Positions 41,691-54,800 of a stretch of 64,000 bases of DNA are shown piece by piece; position 1 is the first letter of the stretch; each line of letters begins with the position of its first letter. This DNA is from Tetmemena sp. SeJ-2015. Lineage: Eukaryota > Ciliophora > Spirotrichea > Sporadotrichida > Oxytrichidae. Below the pieces are notes generated by a model. It did no database searches. It was given only the letters and a program-made list of their open reading frames with translations, and was not told where the DNA came from. The translations under genes were made by a program, and so were the position numbers. The DNA is taken from NCBI GenBank assembly GCA_027382625.1, contig JAJKFJ010021217.1, positions 124,001 through 188,000 on the forward strand. Reading direction: 5' to 3'.

Positions 41691-43279
41691 ATGGATAACA
41701 GTGATTAAAGTTTACTCTATCAAGATAATTTTTTATGTTAATAATTACTTTACTTTTTAAAATGATAAAAATGAAGGAAGCTCGAAATAAAATAAAGTCA
41801 ATATCTTCCCTGTAGATGACGACTTGAGCAGTGAATAAAACTTCATTAATTATTTTTTATGAAATAGACCAGGAGCTAAATGCTTCGGAATTTAGACTGG
41901 GGTTTGAATTTGGAAGATGGGCCATGCTTGCAATTTTCTCATGCGTGATGTATATGAACCAAATTTCTTTTAACACACTTTGGTTCAAGGATCCTTCGTA
42001 GATGCAATACATGCCAGGCATCTTCTTTTTAGTGCTTTTCACCACATCCACTTCTTGGATTGAAAAGCAGGGTCTTTACAGAAATCTGCTATTAGCGATA
42101 ACCATCCAAATGTTTGCTCTTCTCTTCGCCATCAAAAACATTTTAAATTAATCAAGGGTGGATCCTATGGAAACATTGCAGGCAGTATCTTAGTGGGAAT
42201 AGCTATGCCATTTATTTATAACTCCTTCGTAACTTTCTCAGCAAGCTGGTTTGGAGTAAGAATGAGAATCGTAGCCACAGGAATTATTATTTTCTCAATG
42301 GTACTTGGTGAGAGCTCAGCTCTATGGGCTTTCAAATACAACATAAGCAAAGGACTTGTTTACTATGATGACGCTTTCCTAGGAATCGGATTAGCAAATC
42401 ATACAATAAGAATTATATTGTACCTTTTGCTTAACTTGCAAATAATAAGAGTATTCTATATTTTGAGTTGTAAATCTAGGACTTGTTTTTGTGGTAGGAT
42501 TTCTATTTCACGCCAAGCCTTAGTAGTTCACCCCAACCAAGTCTCAGACCATTTACAAAAGAGTAGACTTTGATTACATGAGAGATCTAGAAATCTTCAA
42601 AGAGGATGCTCACTTCAAGAAGGGATTTGTGAGTCTCTTAATCCTTCTTATTTTCTCATACTTAGCACCCTACTGCCTTAATTGGCACTATTCCAAAATA
42701 TCTTCAATCCAAGATCTGCAGAGGTTATTTAAGTTTGGATTTATCCATTGGTTAAGATGGGTGGAATAGCTACCTCAACTCTATTGCTAGCAAAGTTAAA
42801 ATAAATGCCATAACTTTTTAAATAGAAAAGTTCCTGAGCTTTAAAAAGCAGTTGATGTTTTGCATCTGGGGTAACATAATAAATTGATGATGAATAAGTA
42901 CATAATATCGATAGTTTTATGCGAAGCTGGACTCCTTGACACGACAACTGTCCTCTTCTACATAGGATACATAGCTGAAGCCTTCTTTGTGGGTTCTTTG
43001 CAAGTCATTATCTACGAAATGATAGCAGAGATATCTTTCCCAGTGTCTCCTACGATATCAGTTTCTTGCTTGAACTTGGTAGCAATGCCTGGAATCCTTC
43101 TTTTAACCACCATTAATGATGTGATAAACAGAAGGAGTGGGGCTTCCTCAGTGATTAATGACGTATTTGATTTTGCAATGTGCGGCATTATGGCCTTTGT
43201 GAGCATATCTATCTGGCAACTGTAATATAGACTCAAAAGGATTGATTTTGATATGAATGATGGCAAGAGCAGAGAATGA
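41691..43279 (+). CDS. MFS transporter of the SLC49/FLVCR-like group
   Basis: Start at ATG 41691 (MDNSDQSLLYQDKNEGSSKQ). Two IESs (41724, 41833) restore SSEFRLGFEFGRWAMLAIFS, the first membrane helix. Further helices include PGIFFLVLFTTSTSW, NLLLAITIQMFALLFA, GFVSLLILLIFSYLAP and VLFYIGYIAEAFFVGSL. The C-terminal motif YEMIAEISFPVSPTISVSCL matches the YE-x2-E(L/I)(T/S)(F/Y)P signature typical of SLC49 members. The tail ends KRIDFDMNDGKSRE, TGA 43277-43279. More IESs near 42160, 42440 and 42790 are needed but were not placed. SLC49 members carry haem, choline or similar cargo; the substrate here is unknown. Confidence 0.8.
41724..41763. other. IES, pointer GATAA (40 bp)
   Basis: GATAA at 41724-41728 and 41764-41768. 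Excision joins SLLYQD to KNEGSSKQNKVN in frame. Confidence 0.85.
41833..41887. other. IES, pointer GAAT (55 bp)
   Basis: GAAT at 41833-41836 and 41888-41891. Excision removes a TGA and joins VDDDLSSE to FRLGFEFGRW. Confidence 0.85.
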
Positions 43280-43421
43280 AACTGTTCTAAATTATCATCA
43301 TCATCATTCCCTCTAAATCCTTAAAACATTCTATATGGATCTTATCATAATCACATTATTTCGTTTTAATTATTAAAGTTATAAAATAGAACTCTTATCA
43401 CATTAAGTGTTTTTCTTTGTC

Positions 43422-43697
43422 TCATGACTTGTGTTCATTAATTGAAAACAGCGTCAGATTTGGCCTCAGCTCACAGAATAAGCATCAAGAACTTCTAATG
43501 TAAAAGCGCATTGACTTTATTCTTTCCATCTTCAGTCTCTAATTACAAGAAACCTGAGCTTATCTGTTTCTCAACTCCTTTCAGAATAGTTAGTTCAGCT
43601 ATTATATGCAGGAAACCTGCAAACTAATTCTGCAAATCGTAAAGAGAAAGGCAGCTTGCCAAAAACGACTTTCATTTGCTTTGTGAGGGTTGCTCAT
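43422..43697 (-). CDS. small protein of unknown function with tiny IESs
   Basis: ATG at 43697 reads MSNPHKANESRFW. In another frame the sequence continues FAGFLHIIAELTILKGVEKQ, SSGFLQLETEDGKNKVNALL and, after a 13-bp IES, KFCELRPNLTLFSINEHKS with TGA at 43422. The first join was not resolved. The start lies only 33 bp from the stop of the RNF25-like gene, so its promoter must be inside or overlap that gene's end, unless the two belong to one chromosome. No family recognised. Confidence 0.5.
43475..43487. other. very short IES, pointer AGAA/TTCT (13 bp)
   Basis: AGAA at 43475-43478 and 43488-43491. Minus-strand excision joins ALLHQKF to CELRPNLTLFS and avoids a TGA. Confidence 0.65.
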
Positions 43698-43729
43698 CCT
43701 GCCGACGGTTCCCCAGTTTTTGCAAACCC

Positions 43730-44663
43730 TCAATTGGTCTATATTTTATAGGCTTTGTTATCAACCTCAGGGTGTTTCTAGAACTGCCCCTGGATGTATT
43801 CGATTTCATCTTTGCTGACATTTCTCCTACAGATGGGGCACCTCTTATGCTTTGGCATCTTATAGGTGATTTCATCACCAAACTAATCTTTTTCCTTGAA
43901 TCTCTCCATAAACCAGTCTCTGTGGAGGCAGATCAAGTGGAAGCGGTGGAAGCACTCGTTCACTCTCACCAAGTCGGGTCTGTCAGTGAAACGCTCCTAT
44001 TTCAAACGAGACTCGTCCTCACAGAAAGGCTCCAAGCAAACAGCGCATCTACCGTCAACGGTGTCGTTATATTCAGTTAAGATTTCTCTAATCTTCTCGT
44101 GCATTTCGAAAATCAAGCCTGTTTCATCAGTGTTCTCTTTCTTCTAGTCAGAGAGATCTTAGAGTCTACAAGAAAATTAAGCCAAGGAAAATTCTAAGTG
44201 AAGGTATAGAGCAGGGAGTGGCATTTTCTTACTCTTTAGTGAGTCTATGAACTACCTGATCGATTTGGTCGTCGTCCAATCCCTTAACTTGCATGAACTC
44301 GAACGTCGGAGGATCATATGGATACTGAATTTAATAATATAAGACTTTGAAGAAAGCAGAGCAAAAAATTGTCACTCTTTAAATGAAATATTTGTTTGGT
44401 CAACTTACTGTACTTTGAAAAGTGAACTTAGCAGTGACGATCACAGCAATCTTCTCCATATTGAAGCCAGTGTTAGGAGTGAGCTTCAAAATGCACTCAA
44501 CATGTTCACCTGCACCATGCGAAGAAGTTTCTCTTGCGGGCTCTGAGATTACTCCGTCCTCAGCATAGATGCTTTCAATCATGTCAAGTTCGGTTTGGAT
44601 TCTCTCAAGTAAAGTTTGATCTTGGTCCATTTCACGATGTAATCTTCGATCTAAAGCAATCAT
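43730..44663 (-). CDS. RNF25: RWD-RING E3 ubiquitin ligase, RNF25 type
   Basis: Start at 44663 (MIALDRRLHREMDQDQTLLE). The RWD domain has IQTELDMIESIYAEDG and, across an intron, FTFQSTYPYDPPTFEFMQVK with GLDDDQIDQVVHRL. A second intron leads to a RING with CAVCLEPFCEDE, a Cys-Phe-His-Arg-Phe-His pair (NECFHRFHLICLHRD) and KRCPICRRNV. RWD followed by RING with a long insert before the last Cys pair is the layout of RNF25/AO7. Introns are GT-AG (44325-44408, 84 bp; 44166-44232, 67 bp) and no IES is needed. Stop TGA 43730-43732; about 260 aa, shorter than the animal protein because the C-terminal tail is missing. Confidence 0.88.
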
Positions 44664-44842
44664 TTAAGAATATAATGATGAAGCGGTAGAGAATTTCTTA
44701 CAGGAATAATGGAGGGCTGATAACTATTAAATATTTATTTATAAATTCAATTTAGATTAATTTTATCGAGAATTTATTTTTCTCTTTTTTTCCTAATAAG
44801 TTAAATAAGTTTTGTATAAAGTGTAAATTAATAGAGTAAAAA

Positions 44843-45046
44843 ATGCAAGCCTTGAGAAGTAAATTTAGCTAAGTTTCCCTTCAATCGTAAAGGAAGGGAC
44901 TTTCACATACTTTGAAAAGAGATTTTAGGGCAGCGATTTTGGTATAAAATCCTGGATGGAAGGATGGAACTGATGTTCATGAAATGACTTGCTGCATGTT
45001 TTCACTGTCTAAGTACGGACACACTTTTGATAAACTTAATTTGTGA
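44843..45046 (+). CDS. small protein of unknown function
   Basis: One open frame of 67 codons, ATG 44843 to TGA 45046, using two TAA and one TAG as Gln. It reads MQALRSKFSQVSLQSQRKG, then RDFRAAILVQNPGWKDGTD and HEMTCCMFSLSKYGHTFDK. Amphipathic and basic at the N-terminus, which could be a mitochondrial targeting stretch. No family recognised. A complete short gene or one MDS. Confidence 0.5.
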
Positions 45047-45349
45047 ATGGAGATTTGGATATTTAATTGGCATTTTATTAGAATTGGTAAATGTTTATGA
45101 TCTCTCTGGATGAGCCCTAACAAATTATAGCTAAACTATTTTTAATTTGGAAATAGTTTCTAGAAGGAATGGTTATTTAATTTTAAATAAACGACACCTT
45201 AGTTAGAAAAATTATTCTACTTTCAAAAATAATTGGCATAAATATGTGCATAATTATATGACTCTTTAATTATTTCATACTTTTGATTAATAATATTATT
45301 AATTTATTGGGTCGTTCTATTTATTTAACTTCTTAATTTATTTTGATTA
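45047..45349. other. AT-rich spacer
   Basis: About 300 bp of AT-rich DNA upstream of the DJ-1-like gene. Nothing else seen. Confidence 0.6.
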
Positions 45350-46438
45350 ATGAGTATTAAGAGCCACAACTTAAATCATAAGAAACTTACTGAGGAGAGG
45401 CAAAGAGCGCATGCTCGCTTCGTCTAAGAGGAAATTAATATGGAATTGGAAAATTCTAAAAAGCAAGGGATAAGAAACATCAAATAAGAGGCTTAGAGAT
45501 TCACTAACTCCTCCTAAGCAATCAAGACTCTGGAATTAAGTTAAGCAGAAAAGATCTCAGCTGAGTATGATGCGTTGATTATTGTGGGTGGTAATGGCTT
45601 GATTGATAGCATGAGGGAAAGTAGCAACCAAATTTTGAAAAAATTACTAAAGCCCTAATTTTTAAGCACAGATAGTCCGATTGGGTTAATGACTGAGGAA
45701 AGTAGAAGTTTAAGACAAGATTTTAAGGACTTAGTTTTAGGATTCTACAATCAGAAGAAGCATATTGCTTGCACAAGTAGTGCTTCACTTTTATTGGCTC
45801 AAGTGCTTGATGATAGAGGAATCGAACTAGCAATTAGCTCTGACTTAACCCTAGAACCTCATTACAAGGAATTCGAGTAGATTTAACTCAAAACTAAGAG
45901 ATAACTCATAAATGAGGGAACTATCATCACACCTGAAACCCCAATCAAGACTGAACAAGAAACTTAAGATAATGCAACTGAGGAGAGAGTCAAAAATTTG
46001 ATTGGAAAGCACAGCAGCACACCAGTGAGTTAGGCTATGCATCCTGTGCTTCCCAACTTCATACCTTTACTGAGCTATCAGTAGCACTATGACTCCAAGA
46101 ATAGAGTAGTATCCACCCCAGGGTATCTGCAATTTGATGCAGCAGTCGATGACGTTTCAATGGGCATCAACAGGGTCATTAAGATCTTAGATTTTGAACT
46201 GTCACCCGAGGATGTAAAGAAGGTAAAGCTTCAGGCAAAAGAAGAACATAAAGTCAAGAGGCATGAACTCATCAAGTAAGAAAGAGAGAAAAGATCCCAG
46301 AATCGAAAGCTAAAAATGGAGGAAGTGAGGAGAAAAAGAGAGACTGACAAGGAATAGAAGAATAAAGGGGAAAAAATCAATATGGAGCAGGTTTAAGAAA
46401 AGTAGAACTTGGAAGATTAGAAAATGGAAGCTTAATGA
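45350..46438 (+). CDS. DJ-1/PfpI-like domain protein, no IES
   Basis: One frame of 362 codons from ATG 45350 (MSIKSHNLNHKKLTEERQRA) to TGA 46438, with many TAA/TAG glutamines and no interruption. After a charged helical N-terminus comes EYDALIIVGGNGLIDSM, then FYNQKKHIACTSSASLLLAQ, where the Cys lies in a nucleophile-elbow position as in DJ-1/PfpI proteins. A later stretch (TPGYLQFDAAVDDVSMGINR) fits the last strand and helix of the fold. An acidic/Glu loop and a Lys/Glu-rich coiled tail (RSQNRKLKMEEVRRKRE) extend it far beyond the usual 180-200 aa. Family members act as glyoxalase/deglycase-like enzymes or chaperones; the activity here is unknown. Confidence 0.75.
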
Positions 46439-46574
46439 AGCACTAGAGAGAAACAAATTTAATTAAAAGGAGTTATTTGATTTTTTAAGAGACTACTCAT
46501 TTGGATTTAGGCTAAGAATTTGCTATAATATTTGTAGGTAAGAAATAAACTTGGTTTAACTTTGCTGCATTTGC

Positions 46575-49500
46575 TCAATTTGGTCTTGCTACAGCTGACT
46601 TAAGTAGCTGCTTAAGCGAACATTTGCCAAGCATCATTTTCTGAGTCTCCTTATCATATTGGCCAAGCTTTGGTGGTCTGGGAGCATTTTTCAGAAAATT
46701 AAACTTTTCGAATTACAAAAACAAGCTAAATTATAAGAAGTAAGAGATTTTCTTGATTGAATCCGTGGATTGCTCCACTCTTGATAAGGTCTTAGTTGCT
46801 CATGGATTTCTTCATTTCGATGGCAGATCTGTCCAAGCCATCTGCTGCTCTTAGTCTCATGCCACCTAGCCCTGGGCTAGTAGCGCCGTCCTTAACTCCA
46901 AATTTGTGGCCATGTGTTTTAGCGCCTATTTCTTCAAGCTTTAGGACTCCTTCTGTTCTTTCAGTTTGAGAGCCTGGGAAAAATTAAGCTCCCCTTATTC
47001 CATACTCGTTGCTAAGTATCTCACTAGCATCTTCTGAGTTTGTTTGGTTGTTATTACTCGTATTTTGGACATAAATTATTAAAAAAATGTTCGATTAAAC
47101 TCTTACTGAATAAATTATAAACCCATTTAAATTATATAGCTCAATCAAATTCTTCAGAAATAAATTTGAACTAATTTTTTGAAAGTTTATTTTAAGATTT
47201 TGAACTTTGGTATTGATGGTCATGTAAACCTGCCTGTGACTAGCTTTTCAGCAGCTCCTTGCTTTAGACCTATCTTTGGTAGTTGCAGCTCTATCTTTCC
47301 ATTCTTGCCAATTCTTTGTCTCTGCTCTCCGACATTTGAATCCTCATCTTGATCATTTTAAGAATGAGTGTTTGTTCCTCCTTGCAAATAAGCAATAATG
47401 ATATACAATTAGTGATTATACAAAGATTTGGAATTACCCAAAGAAGAATAATCCTCATCCTGCTCATGGATAGAGTAGGCCACGTTCCTAGCTTGATGCA
47501 TCGCGGATTAGTCATCTGCCACACTTCCACTCCTTTGAGAACTCAAAACTTATTCCAAATTTAATAAAATACTCTGCTTAGTCAGATTAGGCATAAGAAC
47601 ACTTTGGCTGCTCAACTTTTGACAGAGGTTGTTTCTAATTATCTTTGAAAGAGCACTTGCACCTTTTTGCTACAGCGGTGGTGCTCTCGTATATTCCTCT
47701 ATTTCAGTTTAGATATTTACAGAGCGCATTTGTTCTTTCATACTCACTTGTACTTCTATGTCAGCTGATGGTTTGTTCAATAGGTATTATATTTTCTCTT
47801 TGAGTTCCTTGATCTCCGCTCTAAACCCATCTACTTCTTTTTAATTATTTTCCTTCTCAATTTTCATCTTCTCTTTGGTCTTCCTTCAACTGGATAAGAT
47901 ATAGAGATGTAAATCAAATATTTTTTTTAACTTAGCTTCAAGCTTATTAGAAGTTCCCTTAAGTTCCTCGTTGAAGGAGTGATACTCTTCTATCACTGAG
48001 CATGTTTAAATTATAATGATATAAGAATTGTGAGCTATTGATCTTGACCTCTTTCTCCAAAGTTTCTTGCACAAATCTCAGATCATAAACTTGCTGCTCC
48101 AGCTTAGCAGCCATAGATTTACCTACTCTAATTGCCATTAAGTCTGCATAAGCCTTAACCTTGTGGTCGTCTATCGTCTATACCAGGTCTCTTGATTTTG
48201 ATAGCAGATCTTCGTATTTCATGTTCTATCTTTCTCTATTTAAATCCATCTCTGCTTTTAGTAACTTATAGTCTTCATTTGACTTTTTGAACTACAAAAA
48301 TGAATAAATGAACTTGTAATTTTACATAAGCTTTGCTAGAAGTTTCAGTGACAGATAAGATCTCTCTTGTGGTGCCCAAGTCCTTTTCCAGTAACTCCTT
48401 TTTCTACACATAGAAGTTGATCTTCTCGTACAACTCATCAACCTATTTCTTCCATCTCGCTTCTTTTTTGTTCTCATTTTCCAATAGTGCTTGCAGTTTT
48501 TAGCACTCCAGGTATTTATCCTCTATATTTAACTTCAGTTTGTTCATCTCCTACACAGTCTCATTCATAAAAGAGAAACTATAAAAATGCGACTCTCGTA
48601 TAAGTTTAAATTAAATTGTGTGCCTTCTACTCCTCTTCCAGCTTATTTAGCAATTCAATCCTTTGAGCCTTAGCCCCAGATAGCATAGTTTCCAGACTCA
48701 TAGCTCTGTTCTTAATTTCATCAAACTCTAGCTTAACTCTTTTGAGCTGCTGTAGACTTTATGATCTCCAAGTTATCATAAGCGATCTCCAATTAATTGA
48801 GTCTGTGGGCTGTCCTCTCCCCATCCTTCTTATACTTATCTATAATCCTGTCTTTATCCTCGATGAATGACTGCAGTTCTCTGTTGCGTGCCTACTCTGC
48901 CGAGTAATTCTGCTCGAATTTGTTCTTCTCTCTATTAGTCTCCTATAATCTTTCAACTGCAAGTCTGTGATCTTCTTTCAGAGAGGTATATAGCTCCTCA
49001 TACTCCTGCAATTTCAAGCTTTTGGAGTGGTACTCGTTTTCCAAAAATTCAAGACGACTTGTCTTTTGCTCGAGGTCCTATCTCTGCGATTCTAAAGTCT
49101 TGGCCAAATGTTCTTCCTTAACGTTGCAAGCTACCTGTGTTGCTTGACAATAAGAGTGAAGAAGCAACTAAGCATCTAACTCGCTCCTTAGCTTTTCACT
49201 GAGCGACTGGAAATTCTCCTTCAACTTAGTCTCATTATCAATAGTGATGAGATGCTGCTCTATCGCATTCTTTAAGTGCTAGTTAAAATATGTCTGTATA
49301 TTTATATGTTCTCATCAGTGAGGTTGGAGTTTTAAGCATTGAGAAGAATATTGCTTTTTTGCAAGTCATTAACTTACTTCTGTGAGATCCTATTTTCTGT
49401 CTTCATCTTTGATATGAGTTCCTCTCGCTCACTCTCTCTTTCTTTCATACCAAGTGCCTACTATCTCCAGTATTCTTCTTCTTACCTTGCCTTCGATAAT

Positions 49501-51653
49501 TGCGTCTCTGCCTGGAAGACATTCTTCTTAAGAGAATCCAAATCTACTCTCTATGCTTGTAGTTGATTATTGGTGTCCTCCTTCATGCAATCTATGCGGA
49601 TAATTTCCTCGACTGCTCTTTTGTACCTAGTCTCGACTTCCCTATGAAGCACGAACAGTTCATTGATCTTCATTTCGTAGCGCTTTCTTAGAGTTACTTC
49701 ATCCTCGTAATTTTTGTTCTACTACTCGTGATCTTTCTGCAGTTGCTGTCTGCGAGAAAGCTCAGCCTATCTCTCCTTCTCTAGTTCTTCAAGCTTCGTG
49801 AGTAAATTGGTAATATTCTGCTTCAGAAGTCCCTCCTTCTCTATGAACTCTGCTTACTTGTGCTCAATTTACTATTCAATGTCTCTCATTTCTTTTGTGT
49901 GCTTCTCAGTTATTTCCTATATCTGCATGCGGTAGTCGTGTTTGCAGCAGTATTCCAGCAATATCGAGAAAACTTTCCAAAATAAATGGAACCATTTATT
50001 TCCATTATTAAATCCAGAAATTGGAGATAATGGCAGGTCTGTTCTAGCATTTTCCAATCGCATTTTTCAGCATCTCATAAAATCCAACTGAGTAGACAAA
50101 CAAAGAACGATAGATCCTGTCAATCTAGTCGTGACTCACTCCATATCTGTGCAAGGTCATTCGGTCCACATTAAACCTATTAAGAGGCTTCTTGTGGTCA
50201 GTTAATTAAAAACTATAAGACAAAAATGGAATGAGTTCTCACTATCTCGTCAATTAATCCAAGCTAGTCATTTGCTTGAGCTTGGGCAGTAGACATCGTC
50301 TCATTCAGCCAGATCTCCATTACCTTCAAATTTACTCTTTGATCAAGTTGGGAAGAGACTGGGTCAAATAGAGGACTCTTGCCTTCTTTAGATTGTTTAG
50401 ACTTCTTTTTCAGAGATTTATCTTGAGTATCTGCCAAAGTTGCTAAGTTTTAATGATTGAGAGATGAAGAAAAAAGATGATTATATTCTGCTAATATTTA
50501 AAGATGGACCTTTAAAGTTGGAGCCAATTTCTTGTGTGTTTGTAACTGTCATCTATGAAGGACTTATAAGAGAACTTTGAGTGTTCATAATCGCTTCTTT
50601 GAGCAAAGATAATTAGAATTTAAATTAACATAAAATTGAAGCTTCTTCATTATCAAAGTTGAAGTTCTAAGAAGATCTGAAGAGTTGATGAGCACTATTC
50701 TTTCTCTTTTTTCCAATAGCATGCTTAGCATGACTTTAGAATGGATTTTTCACTACCTTTCCAGTCAGACTATCCTTCAGCAGCTTTTGTTATTGGTCTG
50801 ACAATTGTTGAAGCTAAGTGCTGCTAGGGCTTATTAGAGAAGCAGTTGATTCTATAAGGCATTTAACATCTAGAAGAGCAAAGTAAAAATCTACTCACCA
50901 AAATGTTAGTTCAAAGAGTCCAATGTAGTTCTTTGCATCGAAAAGTTACTTGCGTGATGCAGGGTATTAGCCTTCTATTGCCTTGAACTTCTTCTCTCTG
51001 TCAAGAAACCTCCTAGACTTCCAAGTGAAATTTTGACTATAAATTGTAAGTTAGGGGATTGCCTAACTAATAATAGCTTACAGTTTTCAAGATTTTTGGA
51101 GTCGATAGCATTAGGGTTAATCTATGGAAGATGCAAAGATGGCTGATTCTCCTCATCTGTTGTGGCATTTGTCACAATTTTAATATTTGCACTTGGTTGA
51201 GGTAGGCCTCCTTTGGCTTCAACTGATTAGAGAGATATCTACTAGGAAAATTAGACAGCAAGTTTCTCATTTCTACGAGGAATTATTATAAATAAGATTA
51301 ATTATTTTATCATGAAGGAGACATCAAAAGTGTTTAGGTTCTCATTTAAATCTGTCATAGGAAGTGAAGAACCGTTGCTTGCGGGAGCTTCATTAACTAC
51401 ATTCACGTTCGAAATTGAAATATAAGTTAATATTTTTCAAATAAATTGGCTTAGAAAGATGAGTAGGAGACAAAATATTGTGTTCTTGAGCTAAGTAACT
51501 TTGAATTTGTGTACTGAGCTAAGCTAAATCCCTGCTCTGTTGATTTATGACCTTTTCTGTTGTTCCTGCTCCTAAAGCTAAATTCTATTTACTGTTCTTG
51601 GCTATTCCAGCGGAAGAATTGGCTGCAGCAACCCCTCCAGTATTTTTCTTCAT
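46575..51653 (-). CDS. long coiled-coil protein, multi-MDS
   Basis: Start at 51653 (MKKNTGGVAAANSSAGIAKN). Early blocks read DLAQLSTQIQSYLAQEHN and NGSSLPMTDLNENLNTFDV, then SPLFDPVSSQLDQRVNLKV. A helical domain at about 50000-50200 reads VDRMTLHRYGVSHDQIDRIY and SLFVYSVGFYEMLKNAIG. From 49900 to about 47250 the minus strand is an almost continuous heptad coiled coil (QQIEHKQAEFIEKEGLL, EVETRYKRAVEEIIRIDCM), broken by AT-rich inserts. The end reads RPPKLGQYDKETQKMMLGK, with TGA at 46575. About 1400-1500 aa. The layout suggests a centriolar, basal-body or axonemal protein (inference). Individual IESs and introns were not placed. Confidence 0.6.
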
Positions 51654-51802
51654 ACTTATATTTTATTTTAATCTTCTTTAATTAGAAAGCCAGATTTATA
51701 AGGTTAGACTATATTTATTGATAATGGTAAGAAATGATTTGCAAATAAATAACTGATAAATAACTCGCGAACTAATTTCAATATTTAGAGCAGATAAGTT
51801 TA

Positions 51803-54800
51803 ATGAGTCATAACTCCCTCGATAAAAGGCAGCAGAGATTAGCTCAGAGTCAAAGAACATACAAATATATATATGCTTACTATATCTGCTTTAAAGAGGA
51901 GGTTAGTTGCTTCAGCTGCACTCAACTGCCTTTTCAAATTAAGACCCGAGCACTACTCAAAGAGGAGACGAACAGACCTTACTGTCTACATTCAACCCTC
52001 TTCCTCCAACTCTCGGATCTGCAAATCACAGGCAGCAAATTAGTGAAATGAATAACTAACTCAACCTCCTTAATCTGACACTTAACTCTGCTCAGGCTTT
52101 TACTAATACTCTAAACAGTCCAGAAGCAACTCTCGAGCAGAGAGAATAATTAAGGCACCTGGTCTCCAGGCAACCTAACACTACTACAGCCGCAACGAAG
52201 GTCAAGAAAATCACATTCCATAAGAAAACAAAGCATTCTAATCACAGGAGAGCAACTAATTCAAGGGAGCAAGATCGTACTAATAGTACTAACAAACAAG
52301 AAAACTTTCTTGTCCTTGATTAGTAAGACCCTAAAGTGAATAACAAGCAAAGTAAAGGGAGCATTTTAAAGCAAAAAGAGTTCACTATTAAGAATAGGAC
52401 AAATTATTTTATAAAATTATGAATGTTCTTTACTTTTTGATTAAAAGCAGTTGATTAGAATGAGATGAAAAGCTTTCGAGGTCTTCCCTTAAATTTGAAT
52501 TCCGTGGACATGCAATCTAAATTTGCAGATGAAGAAGAACAGCAGCAAATCAAGATAATTTAAGGTTTATATTTTTAACATAAGTGATTTTAAATTAATC
52601 AAGAAGTTGCTTCAAGAAAATTAGCAAATACCTAGCTCTACCAGGCAAGATCCACACTAGTTTCTTTCTTCTGAGATAATGGAATAAATTATAAATCAGG
52701 AATAGAAGAATGGTTCAAATCAAAATGCTCCCTCTCTCCAATAGATGCAGAGATCTTATGAGTTTTATAAGTTTTTGTTAAATTTATTTATCCTCTGCTC
52801 ATGGATAAAGAGTATTTAGCGTCAACGCCTCTTGAAAAGGAAGTTAGGCAAGGCAAAGAGAGCTGTCTCCAACTAAAAAATAAGACATAATTCAACTAAT
52901 TTTACAGCAGTTGAATGGAGTTGTAGCTCAACAGTTTAATCACGAATTAATGCATTCTTCAAAGCCTTAATAATAATAGCAAGATCAAGAATCAAAACCT
53001 TATGCGGTAGTAAGCGATTAGTATAAGCCTGCTTTGGGTTTAAGAACACAGAAGACATAAATAGAGGCACCTTAAAATGGAGCACCAATTTAGAGGGTGA
53101 GACCTAAGCACTCTATGATCGCAGTAAATGGAGATGCGCAGTAGTTTAATAAGGCCAAAGTAAAATTGAAAGTAGAAATTTAAGAGAGTAGTCGTGATCT
53201 GAGTGGCATCGACTAGAAACTTGGAAATGTGTCCTATAACTAATATGAAGACCTAAACAGTCCCATATTTAAAATTGAAGAGAACATGTTCGAGACTTTT
53301 CTAGCTCAAGACTTATAGTCTTGGAAGAAGGAAGATAGCACATTCGCAAAGCTCCAAGTCAGTAAAGATGAATCTAGTGATCATGAAAATAAGGACTTTA
53401 AATCCTATTTTTTTATAAAGCATGTTTTTATTAGACTAGTGAATGGAAGAATTTCAAAGGCAGCTACTCTCAAATCCCAAAGAGTGGCAAACACTACTCC
53501 ATCCACTCCTAAACAACAATTCAGTAAAATATCTTACAACAACTTCAAGAAGGCAGTAAATACAGAGGAGCAGTCACTGTCTACCTAAAGGAATCAGTAT
53601 ATGTAAACCTTGAGATTAATTAATGAAAAGCTCGAATTGATTTTCTAATTTACATGATGGACTAAAAGAATTTTCATGAGGTGGCCAGAAAGATTACCTT
53701 CAAAGAAGCCATGAATATTTTGAAGATAGCAAGGGAAGACAAAGCCAGAGGTCAAAGAGAGTCTATAAAATATTGTCGAGTAAGGAATGATTATAGATTG
53801 ATTAGTAATTTTATTTGAAATCTCTAGATAACTTTATCTCCTTTATTCTAAATAAAAAGTAGCAAATTTGAAATAAGAGGATTAAATTTAACATATGATT
53901 ACTTGCTTTATTTAGAGAACCTGATTAAAGATAAGATGAAGAAGAGAAGTCACATGGGTTATTTATCCATATGAAATTTCATCATTCTACGACCAATTTT
54001 TAAAGTTCTTTATACTTTTAAAGTTGATTATAAATTGAGAGTATTTGTTGATAGAGAGTTAATGAAGGTGATTTAGCAGAAGGAGAAAGAAGCAGATGCT
54101 ATGGCGGGAAGGAACCCAACCAATTAACCAAGGAAGAAGTCTCCCCACGAACAAATGGAAGACTTAGTACGCGGAATGAAGAGTAGAGACTGCCATGGCA
54201 ATATTGTCAAGTATAGAGAGGAGATGAACTAGTTGCAAAAGTAGAAGAATATCACCACCAACGCCCGACTTTCTCACTGCCAGCTGAATTAAATCAGGAA
54301 GAGTATTCCTCAAGAGTATATATAGAACACTCTAGATTTTGACAGACTTAATGTCACCATGCTAAATGAATACCTTAACAAGTATTCTGAGAAGTTAAGC
54401 CGAGGCAACGTGAATGACCCATTTGAGATTCAAGTAGACTTCGTGCGCTATGATGAGATTCTAAATGGCATTCAAAGTTAATTATTAGCTAAGGGTAGTA
54501 AAAAAGATTTTAAGTTAAACTTACAACCCTTACTAAGAGATGATGTAGCAGAAGCAGAGAGCAGAAGATATAATTGATGGAGAAAACGGTGCTCTGTCAG
54601 ACGACGCCGATCCTACCTTTTCTTCTTCAAAGCCTATAGCCAAATCCTAGCCAGGGAAATTACTCAGTCCAACATTAAACTTAAAAGATGTAAAGAGCAA
54701 GTACCTAGAAATCTTTGGAAACGAGCAAACTCAACTCAGAGAGGAGAATCCAATGGCGTTTAAGTAAGAAGATGATAGAGAAAGAAAGGAGTTTGATAAG

